A stretch of DNA of 22,361 bases from an uncultured Novosphingobium sp. (GTDB lineage: Bacteria; Pseudomonadota; Alphaproteobacteria; Sphingomonadales; Sphingomonadaceae): assembly GCA_946886075.1 (NCBI GenBank), contig CAMPHR010000043.1, forward strand, positions 1 to 22,361, given 5' to 3'. The notes below the pieces were generated by a model. That model worked only from the letters and a program-made list of their open reading frames with translations, ran no database searches and was not told the DNA's origin. Below, one piece after another: positions 7,726 through 15,864 of this stretch. The number at the start of each line of letters is the position of its first letter. Position 1 is the first letter of the stretch. A program made the translations under genes and the position numbers.

Positions 7726-10089
7726 CTATGCCGCGCCTGAAGACGGCCTCAGTTCAATGACAGCCGGAATGACCTGTTCGCGGATCTGGCGCTGGGCCAT
7801 CTTGCGATAGGTGGCGAGCGCCTGCCCGACGACCTGGTCCATGTTATAGTAGCGATAGGTCGCGAGCCGCCCGACAAAGCTCACGTCCGGCTGCACCATC
7901 GCCAATGCTTCATAGCGTTTGAACAGCGCCTGGTTTTCCGGCCGGGGGATCGGGTAATAGGGGTCCCCCTCCGCCGCCGGATATTCATAGGTGATGCTCG
8001 TCCGGGGCGATTGCTGCCCGGTCAGATGCTTATACTCGGTAATCCGGGTATATTCGGTCGCAGGCGATGGAAAATTGACCACCGCGACCGGCTGGAACTG
8101 TTCTTGGTCCAGCTGCGCATGCTCGAACTGCAAGGACCGGTAGGGCAGCTTGCCGAAGCGATAGCCGAAATATTCGTCGATCGGCCCGGTGAATACGAGA
8201 TGATCGTGCGGATAAGCATCGCGCGCCTCGCAGTAATCGACGCCCAGCAGGACATCGATATTGGGATGGTCCAGCATGCGCTCGAACATGCGGGTGTAGC
8301 CTTCCAGCGGCATCGCCTGGAACTTGTCGGTGAAATAGCGATCGTCGGTGTTGGTCCGCGTCGGCACCCGCGACGTCACTGCCTTGTCGAGCTCGGACGG
8401 ATCAAGCCCCCACTGCTTGCGGGTATAGCCCTGGAAGAACTTCTCATAAAGCTCCCGGCCCACCGCCGATATCACCACATCTTCCGACGTCTTCACGACC
8501 GACACAGGCTCAGCCTGCGCCGCCAGGAACGCCGCTGCCTCATCCTCCGTCTTGAGGTCGAGGTCGTACAGCATGTTGAGCGTCGTCCGATTGATCGGCA
8601 TCGGCACCAGCATGTCATCAACCGCCGCCAGCACCCTATGCTCATAAGGCCGCCACTTGGTGAAGCGCGACAAATAGTCGAATATCTCTTCGCTATTGGT
8701 GTGGAAGATATGCGGCCCATAGCGATGGATCAGCACGCCATTGGCATCATATTCGTCAAAGGCGTTGCCACCCACATGCGGGCGCCGATCGACCACCAGC
8801 ACCTTCTTGCCGCCGTCAGCCGCCAGCCGCTCCGCCATCACAGCGCCAGCAAAGCCCGCGCCGACAACCATCACATCATAATGATGCGACCGGTTGCTCG
8901 TCCATGACGTGGGCGACACGATCGGATGCGCATGGACGCTGCGCGAAAGCGCATCCTTGATCAGCCTGTCCATCTGCTGGAAGCTCTTGTCCCATGACAT
9001 GCCCGCCAGCAGCTGGTCTGCTTCCTTCAGCCACTGCCCATCGCCGCGTGCCAGTTCCAGCGCTTCATCACAAGCCGCGATAAAGGCGTCTCCGCGCTCG
9101 GCAATCTTCACTGCTTCAATGTCGGCATAATGACGGATCACGTCAGCGATCGGCGTCGACACCACCGGCTTGCCAGCGGCCAGATATTCGGGCGTCTTGG
9201 TCGGGCTGATGAACCGCGTCGCATCATTGATGGCAAAGGGCATCAACGCCACGTCCCAACCCGCAACGCAAGCGGGCAGATCCTCATAGGACCGCCCCCC
9301 TAAAAAGCGCAGATTTTCCCGCCGGGGCAGGTCATCCTCGCTGATCTTCACGACCGGGCCGATAATCTCCAGAACCCATTCCGGCCGCGCATCCGCCAGC
9401 GCGGCGAGCAGCTCCACGTCCATCCGCTCGTCGACCACGCCATAAAAGCCAAGGCGCGGACGCCCATCATCATTGGCGGGGCGCGTCAGGCGCGCCTTCG
9501 CGAAATGCTGCGCATCGACGCTTGACGGAAAGGGATAGACCGCAGGATGCTTGTCCCGCTTCGCTTCATAAAGGCTGTATCCGCCCGTGAAGACCAGGTC
9601 CGCCTGCGACAGCAGCCGCTGCTCCAACGGCAGCAGCTCGGGCGGCGCGCCCTTGAAATTGGCGAGCTCGTCCATGCAGTCATAGATGATGCAGTCCGCC
9701 ATCACATGCTCGGAAAAGGGCAGCATCATCGGCGTATAATACCAGCGGATGAACGGCCCCGGCTCCCCGGCGAGATACAGGTCGAGCAGTTGCTTCAGAA
9801 CCTCGCACTCCTGCTCCCTCGGCATCCCGGCGGGCAGCTGCGGCGTGATCACCGTGACCCCTGTCTGGGCGCAAATTTCCACATGCAGGTCAGGCGCCTT
9901 CAGCTCAGCGACATGATTAGGCTCTTCCCAGAACAGCACATTGGATTGTGCGGCAAAGCGGCTCATCAAATGCTGCGGGCGCTGGAACACGAAATTCCAA
10001 CGAAGGTGGCTGAAGCAGATTAACGTATGAGCGCCGGGTTGGGGACTTGGTCCTGTTCCATGCCGATTGGACGAATGGGGCGGGACCAT
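7726..10089 (-). CDS. glycosyltransferase fused to UDP-galactopyranose mutase
   Basis: 787-residue two-domain cytoplasmic protein. Residues ~20-385 are a GT-B glycosyltransferase: an early FSHLRWNFVFQRPQHL segment, IYDCMDEL in the middle, and a C-terminal donor-site stretch FISPTKTPEYLAAGKPVV (about 293-310). From residue 404 the protein is a UDP-galactopyranose mutase (Glf), which converts UDP-Galp to UDP-Galf with reduced FAD. It shows the FAD-binding YDVMVVGAGFAGAV, YGPHIFHTN, the YTRKQWG tryptophan, RTNTDDRYF and YTRITEYKH. Free Glf is usually about 370-390 residues, so the C-terminal half is complete. The start at 10089 has AAAGG 9 nt upstream; the longer frame to 10155 adds 22 atypical residues. 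Probably makes UDP-Galf and uses it, or a related sugar, for surface glycan synthesis. No signal peptide. Confidence 0.92.
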   Translation of the reverse strand: MVPPHSSNRHGTGPSPQPGAHTLICFSHLRWNFVFQRPQHLMSRFAAQSNVLFWEEPNHVAELKAPDLHVEICAQTGVTVITPQLPAGMPREQECEVLKQLLDLYLAGEPGPFIRWYYTPMMLPFSEHVMADCIIYDCMDELANFKGAPPELLPLEQRLLSQADLVFTGGYSLYEAKRDKHPAVYPFPSSVDAQHFAKARLTRPANDDGRPRLGFYGVVDERMDVELLAALADARPEWVLEIIGPVVKISEDDLPRRENLRFLGGRSYEDLPACVAGWDVALMPFAINDATRFISPTKTPEYLAAGKPVVSTPIADVIRHYADIEAVKIAERGDAFIAACDEALELARGDGQWLKEADQLLAGMSWDKSFQQMDRLIKDALSRSVHAHPIVSPTSWTSNRSHHYDVMVVGAGFAGAVMAERLAADGGKKVLVVDRRPHVGGNAFDEYDANGVLIHRYGPHIFHTNSEEIFDYLSRFTKWRPYEHRVLAAVDDMLVPMPINRTTLNMLYDLDLKTEDEAAAFLAAQAEPVSVVKTSEDVVISAVGRELYEKFFQGYTRKQWGLDPSELDKAVTSRVPTRTNTDDRYFTDKFQAMPLEGYTRMFERMLDHPNIDVLLGVDYCEARDAYPHDHLVFTGPIDEYFGYRFGKLPYRSLQFEHAQLDQEQFQPVAVVNFPSPATEYTRITEYKHLTGQQSPRTSITYEYPAAEGDPYYPIPRPENQALFKRYEALAMVQPDVSFVGRLATYRYYNMDQVVGQALATYRKMAQRQIREQVIPAVIELRPSSGAA

Positions 10090-10285
10090 AAGCGCGTACC
10101 TTTCTGGATGATGAATGCAGACACAACCCGTCGGGTGCCCCGCGCGTTCCTGCACTGCCGCTGATCTAAGTTGTCGGACGGGTGCTATTTAGAGGCATCC
10201 TCTTGAACGCCTCGTCGGTTTGGACCTACTCGGGGGCACCGTCAGAACCGCTTCCTCTTCCAAAAACCATCAGAGGGGATCCGAA
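10090..10285. promoter_or_regulatory. divergent intergenic region between the two fusion genes
   Basis: 196 bp separating the starts of the oppositely oriented fusion genes, so promoters for both should lie here. A small palindrome AGAGG-CAT-CCTCT is at 10191-10203. The GH1-RmlD gene has an AGAGGGG ribosome-binding site at 10272-10278. No -35/-10 pair could be assigned confidently. Confidence 0.35.
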
Positions 10286-12475
10286 ATGACCAATTTTCCG
10301 CAGCTATGGGGCGGCCTCGAATGCACCGTGAACAGGGTGCATGATCATTATGGCGACCAGGTGCGCCTCAGCGGCCATCAGGATCGGCTGGAGGATCTCG
10401 ACCGGTTCGCGGAACTCGGCATTACGGCGATCCGCTATCCCGTCCTCTGGGAACGGACCAGCCCGCATAGCCCCGATCATTGCGATTGGGCATGGAGCGA
10501 CGAAAGGCTCGCCCGCCTGCGCGCACTCGGCATCCGGGTCATAGCTGGCCTGATCCACCATGGCAGCGGGCCACGCTACACCAGCCTAGTCTCGGAAAAT
10601 TTCGCGGAAGGTTTAGCAACCCACGCCCGCAACGTCGCCGAACGCTATCCCTGGATTCAGGACTGCACGCCGGTCAACGAACCCGTGACCACTGCACGTT
10701 TTTCGGCGCTGTACGGCCATTGGTATCCGCACCTCCGTTCCGAGCGGGACTTCTGGCTGGCGCTGCTCAACCAGGTAGACGCCACCCGCCTGTCGATGCG
10801 GGCCATCCGGCGCGTCAACCCAGCCGCCCGCCTGATCCAGACCGACGACCTTGGCCGCACCTACGCCACCGCCGCGCTGCGCGACCAGGCGACATTCGAC
10901 AATATGCGCCGCTGGACCGGCTGGGACCTTCTGTGCGGCAAGATCGATCGCACCAACCCATTTTGGAAACGCATCGCCGGGTTCGGGCTCGAGCACCGGC
11001 TGCAAGCAATCCTCGATGATCCCTGCCCGCCCGATGTGATCGGCATCAACCATTATCTGACCAGCGACCGCTTCCTCGACCATCGCCTGCAACGCTACCC
11101 CCGCCACCTCCATGGCGGCAGCGACACGCAACTTTATGCCGATGTGGAGGCGGTGCGTGTGCTCGAACCCCCGTCACAAGGGCTTGAAGGCGCGCTGCGT
11201 GAAGCGTGGGGACGCTATCGCCTGCCGGTCGCCATCACCGAAGTGCATAATGGCTGCACCCGCGAGGAACAGCTCCGCTGGATGGCGCAGGCATGGGACA
11301 TCGCAACGCACCTCAATGATCAAGGCGTGCCGGTTGAAGCCGTGACCATATGGTCGCTGCTCGGCAGCAGCGGCTGGAACACGCTGCTCACTCGGCCGGG
11401 CGTCTATGAACCCGGCGTTTGGGACGTAAGCAGCGGCCTCCCCCGCCCAACCGCGATGGCGTCACTAGTGAAAGGGTTGTCCACAAAAGGCGCCCGTCCC
11501 CCCATAACGACAGAAGCAGGCTGGTGGCACCGCCCCGCCCGCATGGTTCATCCGCCCGTTCCACGACCAGCGCCGATCGCGCAGCATATCGTCGGCACGC
11601 GTGGCTCTCTATCGCCGCAACCCCTGCTCATCTGCGGCGCCACCGGCACCTTGGGGCAAGCAATGGCCCGCGCCTGCTCGCTCCGCAACATCCCCTATGT
11701 GCTGACCAGCCGCCAGGATCTCGACCTTGCCAGCCGCGCGAGCATTGACGCGGCATTGCAAAAGCTGCGCCCGTGGGCGGTCGTCAATGCTGCGGGATGG
11801 GTCCGGGTCGACGATGCGGAGGCAGAAGAATCCGCCTGCATGCTCGCCAATTCGGAAGGGGCCATCGCGCTTGCCGATGCATGCCAGAGCCAGGACATTT
11901 CCACCCTGTCCTTCTCCAGCGACCTTGTTTTCGACGGCACGCAGGACGCGCCCTATATCGAAAGCGACCCCGTCTCCCCCCGCAACAGCTACGGCCGCAG
12001 CAAGGCACGGATGGAAGCAGGCATCGCGGAACTTCCCGGCCAGCACCTCATCGCGCGCACCGCCGCCTTCTTCTCTCCTTATGACCAGTATAATTTCGCC
12101 ACCGCCGTCGCGTCGGCGCTTGCCCGAGGGGAGGATTTCCACGCAGCATCCGATCTTGTCGTCTCGCCGACCTATGTGCCCCATCTGGTGACGGCTTGCC
12201 TCGACCTGTTGATCGATGGGGAGACGGGCCTATGGCACCTCACCAACGGCCAACCGCTTTCCTGGGCCGATTTTGCAAAAAGCATCGCGCAAATGTGCGG
12301 CCATGACGCCTCGCGCGTTAATGCCGTTCCCCACCATATATTCGGCTGGCCCGCACCCCGTCCGGCCAATGTCGCCCTCGCAACGGCGCGAGGCCCGCAG
12401 CTTCCCTCGCTCCTTTCGGCAATGGAACATTTCGCCCAGCATTTCCGGGAACAAGCGATGCAAAACGCCGCTTAA
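10286..12475 (+). CDS. GH1-like glycosidase fused to RmlD-like dTDP-sugar reductase
   Basis: 729-residue fusion. Residues 1-~400 form a TIM-barrel resembling family 1 glycoside hydrolases: NEP at 131-133 with Glu132 as putative acid/base, GINHY at 253-257, and ITEVHNG with Glu319 as putative nucleophile. After a proline-rich linker (~400-445), residues ~446-729 match RmlD/sugar-nucleotide-binding reductases: Rossmann motif GATGTLG (451-457), NAAGWVRVDDAE (501-512), SSDLVFDG (544-551) and catalytic Tyr569-xxx-Lys573. RmlD reduces dTDP-4-dehydrorhamnose to dTDP-rhamnose. The start at 10286 has AGAGGGG 7 nt upstream. There is no signal peptide, so both domains should act in the cytoplasm. Glycosidase and nucleotide-sugar reductase in one chain is unusual; it may couple glycan turnover or remodelling to rhamnose-type sugar supply. 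Substrates are unknown. Confidence 0.88.
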   Translation: MTNFPQLWGGLECTVNRVHDHYGDQVRLSGHQDRLEDLDRFAELGITAIRYPVLWERTSPHSPDHCDWAWSDERLARLRALGIRVIAGLIHHGSGPRYTSLVSENFAEGLATHARNVAERYPWIQDCTPVNEPVTTARFSALYGHWYPHLRSERDFWLALLNQVDATRLSMRAIRRVNPAARLIQTDDLGRTYATAALRDQATFDNMRRWTGWDLLCGKIDRTNPFWKRIAGFGLEHRLQAILDDPCPPDVIGINHYLTSDRFLDHRLQRYPRHLHGGSDTQLYADVEAVRVLEPPSQGLEGALREAWGRYRLPVAITEVHNGCTREEQLRWMAQAWDIATHLNDQGVPVEAVTIWSLLGSSGWNTLLTRPGVYEPGVWDVSSGLPRPTAMASLVKGLSTKGARPPITTEAGWWHRPARMVHPPVPRPAPIAQHIVGTRGSLSPQPLLICGATGTLGQAMARACSLRNIPYVLTSRQDLDLASRASIDAALQKLRPWAVVNAAGWVRVDDAEAEESACMLANSEGAIALADACQSQDISTLSFSSDLVFDGTQDAPYIESDPVSPRNSYGRSKARMEAGIAELPGQHLIARTAAFFSPYDQYNFATAVASALARGEDFHAASDLVVSPTYVPHLVTACLDLLIDGETGLWHLTNGQPLSWADFAKSIAQMCGHDASRVNAVPHHIFGWPAPRPANVALATARGPQLPSLLSAMEHFAQHFREQAMQNAA

Positions 12476-12608
12476 AAATCGGTCGGAATCGATCGAAAAT
12501 TCCATTACTCATGTCCAGTTAACCCTCTTGTTCTAGATTGTCCTGGTTCGTAGTGGCGCGCCATTAAAGAGCCGTCGAATCGGACGGGGGTCGTGAGCGG
12601 GACGATTT

Positions 12609-13676
12609 ATGAGTGAACGTTGGACGCCGGAAGCGGCACATGCATGGTTCAAGGCCCAGCCCTGGTTGGTTGGGTGCAATTTCACGCCATCCAATGCGAT
12701 AAATCAGCTGGAGATGTGGCAGGCGAGCACATTCGACCTGCCGACGATCGACCGCGAACTCGGCTTGGCTGCATCGGTGGGCATGAACTCGGTTCGTGTC
12801 TATCTGCACGACCTGTTGTGGCTGGAGGATGCGCCGGGCTTCCTCGACCGGATCGATGCTTTCCTTGGCGTCGCTGACCACCACGGCATCCGCACGATGC
12901 TGGTGCTGTTCGACTCCTGCTGGCATCCAGAACCTGCGCTTGGGCCGCAGCCAGAGCCGCGCGAAGGCGTCCATAATAGCGGCTGGGTGCAATCCCCCGG
13001 CATGCCGACGCTTATGAACGCTGACGAACATGACCGGTTGGAAGCCTATGTGCGCGGCGTCGTCGCCCGCTTCGGCCAGGACCCACGCGTAATCGCCTGG
13101 GACATCTGGAACGAGCCTGACAATGGCCCCGAAGTCGCGCTCTGCGACCCCGTCGCCTTGCAGGCCAAGGCTGACCTCGTCGTGCCGCTGCTGGTCGACG
13201 CCTTTGCCTGGGCGCGGGAAATGAACCCGGTGCAACCGCTCACCAGCGGCATCTGGCTTGGCGACTGGTCGGCGCCCGATCTGCTCAGCCCCATCCAGCG
13301 CGCGCAGACCGGCAATTCGGACATCATCTCCTTCCACAATTATGGCATCGCCGAAGATTTCGCGCAGCGCGTGAAATGGCTCAAGACCATGGGCCGTCCG
13401 CTGCTCTGCACCGAATATATGGCGCGCCCGGCAGGCAGCACCTTCCAGGCGATCCTGCCGGTGGCAAAGGAGCATGAGGTCGGCACCTTCTGCTGGGGCT
13501 TGGTGCGCGGCAAGACGCAGACCCACCTGCCGTGGGACAAGTGGGAAAATCCCAATATCGATGGCCTCAAGGAACGCTGGTTCCACGACATATTCCATGA
13601 AGACGGCACGCCTCATGACGAAAATGAAGTGGAATTCCTGCGCCTGATCAGCGAACTGGACAAGATCGCAGCCTGA
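12609..13676 (+). CDS. GH5-like glycoside hydrolase (cellulase/mannanase superfamily), cytoplasmic
   Basis: 355-residue TIM-barrel glycosidase of clan GH-A, closest by motif to GH5-type cellulase/mannanase/xylanase-annotated proteins. DIWNEP (165-170) supplies the putative acid/base Glu169, HNYG (243-246) lies near the active site, and LLCTEYMARP (265-274) supplies the putative nucleophile Glu269. Strand motifs NSVRVYLHDLLW (60-71) fit the barrel. No signal peptide or transmembrane segment is visible, which is odd for a polysaccharide-degrading enzyme and suggests a role inside the cell, for example trimming glycan intermediates. It follows the GH1-RmlD gene by 133 bp on the same strand; a weak inverted repeat GGAAT/ATTCC (12485-12503) lies in that gap. 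The ribosome-binding site is poor (GGGA about 6 nt upstream). It ends 15 bp from the convergent ZIP transporter gene. Confidence 0.87.
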   Translation: MSERWTPEAAHAWFKAQPWLVGCNFTPSNAINQLEMWQASTFDLPTIDRELGLAASVGMNSVRVYLHDLLWLEDAPGFLDRIDAFLGVADHHGIRTMLVLFDSCWHPEPALGPQPEPREGVHNSGWVQSPGMPTLMNADEHDRLEAYVRGVVARFGQDPRVIAWDIWNEPDNGPEVALCDPVALQAKADLVVPLLVDAFAWAREMNPVQPLTSGIWLGDWSAPDLLSPIQRAQTGNSDIISFHNYGIAEDFAQRVKWLKTMGRPLLCTEYMARPAGSTFQAILPVAKEHEVGTFCWGLVRGKTQTHLPWDKWENPNIDGLKERWFHDIFHEDGTPHDENEVEFLRLISELDKIAA

Positions 13677-13691
13677 CCGGGCTGCGCATCT

Positions 13692-14456
13692 TCATCCGCC
13701 TGTCTTCGAAAGCACGAACGCCAGCAAAAAGCCCGCAACCGCGATCAGCCCGGAAAACTCGTGCGTTTCTTCCGTCGCTTCCGGGATCATCGTATCGACC
13801 AGCATCGCGAGGATCGCGCCAGCGGCCACCGCCATCGTCGCTGCGATGATGTCGTCGCTCGCATCCGCCAGCGCGACATTACCGATCAAAGCGGCAAGCC
13901 CCGACGCAAGCGCAATCCCGCCCCAGACGAGAAAGATATAGGCAGGCCTACGCCCCGCCTTCTTCATCCCGGCAGCGCTCGACAGGCCCTCGGGCACATT
14001 GGACAGAAACACGGCCGCGACCGCCGCCATGCTCACGCCGCCGCCTTCGAGCAGGCTCACGCCGATAACGATGGACTCCGGTATTCCGTCCAGCAACGCG
14101 CCCACCGCGATGGCCATGCCCGATCCCGCATCGGCCGATTGCTGGCTCTGCTCAGGGTTGGAGCCGGACCGCTTGCGATGCTTGGCCCCGCTACGGGTGA
14201 CGATGATGTTCGCGACGGTATAAGCCGCCGCTCCCGCCAGAAATCCCATCGCCGCAGAGTCGAACCCGCCCTTCGCATAGGCTTCGTCCATAAGGTCGAA
14301 CGCGACCGCAGAGATCAGCACCCCCGCCCCAACCGCCATGATCGCCGCGATCAACCGCTGCGGCAGGGCGACAAGATACCCCACCATCGCACCCAGCAGC
14401 AGCGCGGAACCGCCTACCAATCCCCAGAACCCCGCCTGCAGCGCCATCCAGCTCAT
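13692..14456 (-). CDS. ZIP-family divalent metal transporter
   Basis: 254-residue inner-membrane protein with about eight hydrophobic helices, typical of ZIP transporters, which carry Zn2+ or other divalent metals into the cytoplasm. The two signature helices are present: GALLDGIPESIVIG (119-132) and FLSNVPEGLSSA (150-161), whose Asp/Asn and Glu residues line the metal site. A charged loop at about 88-112 separates the N- and C-terminal helix groups, but it is not the His-rich loop seen in many ZIPs. The start at 14456 has GGGGG 5 nt upstream and begins the first helix; a longer frame to 14486 adds ten polar residues. It diverges from the GST gene across 116 bp, a short region with no recognisable Zur box. 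Confidence 0.9.
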   Translation of the reverse strand: MSWMALQAGFWGLVGGSALLLGAMVGYLVALPQRLIAAIMAVGAGVLISAVAFDLMDEAYAKGGFDSAAMGFLAGAAAYTVANIIVTRSGAKHRKRSGSNPEQSQQSADAGSGMAIAVGALLDGIPESIVIGVSLLEGGGVSMAAVAAVFLSNVPEGLSSAAGMKKAGRRPAYIFLVWGGIALASGLAALIGNVALADASDDIIAATMAVAAGAILAMLVDTMIPEATEETHEFSGLIAVAGFLLAFVLSKTGG

Positions 14457-14572
14457 GCGCACCCCCTTATGATCCGCACTCGACAACCCCCATCCGCCCG
14501 CATGGGTTGCGCCATTCGACTTTCGCCAATCAGGGAGTTACTCTTCACCGCATAGCCAGCCGGAGTTGCAGG

Positions 14573-15226
14573 ATGACCATCACCATCACCGCCTTCGAAC
14601 GTTCCCCCGACCGCGGCCGGGGCATGGCGCGCGATATGCGCGTCAGATGGGCGCTCGAAGAGGCTGGCCTATCCTATCAGGTCAAACTCCTCTCCTTCGA
14701 GGAAATGAAGCAGCCCGCCTACCTCGCGTCCCAACCGTTCGGCCAGATCCCGGCCTATGAGGAAGACGGCCTCACCCTCTTCGAATCTGGCGCGATCATC
14801 CTCCATATCGGTGACCGACACGGCGGCCTGTGGCCCAGCGACCCCCACGGCCGCGCCCGCGCCACCGCGTGGATGTTCGCCGCCCTGAACACGGTCGAAC
14901 CGCCGATCCTGGAACGGGAAATGCCGAAATATCTGGAGCGCGACGAAAGCTGGTATGAAGCGCGCATGCCCCTGCTCGACCGCCGGGTGAACCAACGCCT
15001 GTCGGAGCTGTCCAACTGGCTCGGCGGCCGCACATGGCTGGAGGGCGATTTCAGCGCCGGAGACCTGCTGATGGTCACCGTCCTGCGCAGGCTCACCGGA
15101 TCGGGACTGCTCGAACGCTACCCCAACCTTCCCCCCTATATCGCCCGCGCCGAAGCCCGCCCCGCCTACCAGCGTGCCTTTGCCGATCAACTCGCGGTCT
15201 TCAACAAGGCCGAACAGGCGGGCTAA
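14573..15226 (+). CDS. glutathione S-transferase family protein
   Basis: 217-residue cytosolic GST-like protein. The N-terminal thioredoxin-like domain (about 1-82) contains the cis-proline segment QIPAYEE and the ESGAI glutathione-contact motif; a helical C-terminal domain follows, with the N-capping-type segment FSAGDLLM. The start was set at 14573 because GGAG lies 7 nt upstream and the domain begins there; the frame extends to 14507 but adds 22 residues without GST character. The region after the first strand (SPDRGRGMARD) lacks the usual Ser/Cys-Pro-x-Cys arrangement, so the catalytic residue is uncertain. Its stop overlaps the stop of the convergent maleylacetoacetate isomerase gene by 3 bp. 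Specific substrate unknown. Confidence 0.88.
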   Translation: MTITITAFERSPDRGRGMARDMRVRWALEEAGLSYQVKLLSFEEMKQPAYLASQPFGQIPAYEEDGLTLFESGAIILHIGDRHGGLWPSDPHGRARATAWMFAALNTVEPPILEREMPKYLERDESWYEARMPLLDRRVNQRLSELSNWLGGRTWLEGDFSAGDLLMVTVLRRLTGSGLLERYPNLPPYIARAEARPAYQRAFADQLAVFNKAEQAG

Positions 15227-15864
15227 CCCGCATCAGGCTGCCGGTCAGGATGCGCCGCCTGAACAGCGGACAGCGCCAGCGCAGCCTCACCCGCCGCCAC
15301 CAATCGAGGGTAAGGCGACAAATCCACCCCGAACCGCGCGGCACTGTAAAGCTGCGGCACAAGATAGCAGTCCGCCAGCGTCGGCGCGTCGCCAAAGGCA
15401 AAGCCCGCCCCGTGCCGCGCCACCATCTGCTCAAGCGGCGCAAATCCTTCAGCGATCCAGTGCCGCACCCACAGCTTCACCTGATCCTTCGACGCCCCGA
15501 ACTGGCTCTGCAACCGATTGAGCACGCGCAGATTGTTGAGCGGATGAATGTCGCACCCAATCAGCGCCGCCATGGCCCGCACGACCGCAACATCATCCCG
15601 ATCCCCCGGCAACAGAGGCGGCTCCGGCCACTCGCCGTCAATCCATTCCAGTATCGCCGGACTCTCGATCAGCGTCCTGCCCCCCACCTCCAGCGCAGGC
15701 ACCAGCCCATGAGGCGCAATCGCAAGATATCCGGGAGCCCGCTGCTCGCCTGCGCGCAAATCATGGCTGACCTGATCATAGCCAACACCCTTGAGGTTCA
15801 ACGCAATACGCACCCTATAAGCCGCCGACGACCGCCAATATCCGTGCAGAGTAACCCTCAACAC
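15223..15864 (-). CDS. maiA: maleylacetoacetate isomerase (zeta-class GST)
   Basis: 213-residue zeta-class glutathione transferase, which isomerises 4-maleylacetoacetate to 4-fumarylacetoacetate using glutathione in the homogentisate branch of phenylalanine/tyrosine breakdown. The hallmark is RSSAAYRVRIALNLKG (residues 11-26), where the SSxxxRVRIAL motif places the catalytic Ser and the glutathione-binding Arg. APHGLVPALE and IESPAILEWID complete the glutathione site. The start is GTG at 15864, overlapping the phenylalanine hydroxylase stop by 7 nt, with GAGG 8 nt upstream; a TTG next to it (15861) is an alternative. The overlap means that the two genes are co-transcribed and translationally coupled. 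The other pathway genes (hpd, hmgA, fahA) are not in this window. Confidence 0.93.
   Translation of the reverse strand: MLRVTLHGYWRSSAAYRVRIALNLKGVGYDQVSHDLRAGEQRAPGYLAIAPHGLVPALEVGGRTLIESPAILEWIDGEWPEPPLLPGDRDDVAVVRAMAALIGCDIHPLNNLRVLNRLQSQFGASKDQVKLWVRHWIAEGFAPLEQMVARHGAGFAFGDAPTLADCYLVPQLYSAARFGVDLSPYPRLVAAGEAALALSAVQAAHPDRQPDAG

Noticed and set aside
10191..10203. AGAGGCATCC also present at 7376-7385, as possible flanking repeats of the polysaccharide island
   Set aside because: A shared 10-mer is expected by chance many times in 22 kb, and the flanking bases differ.
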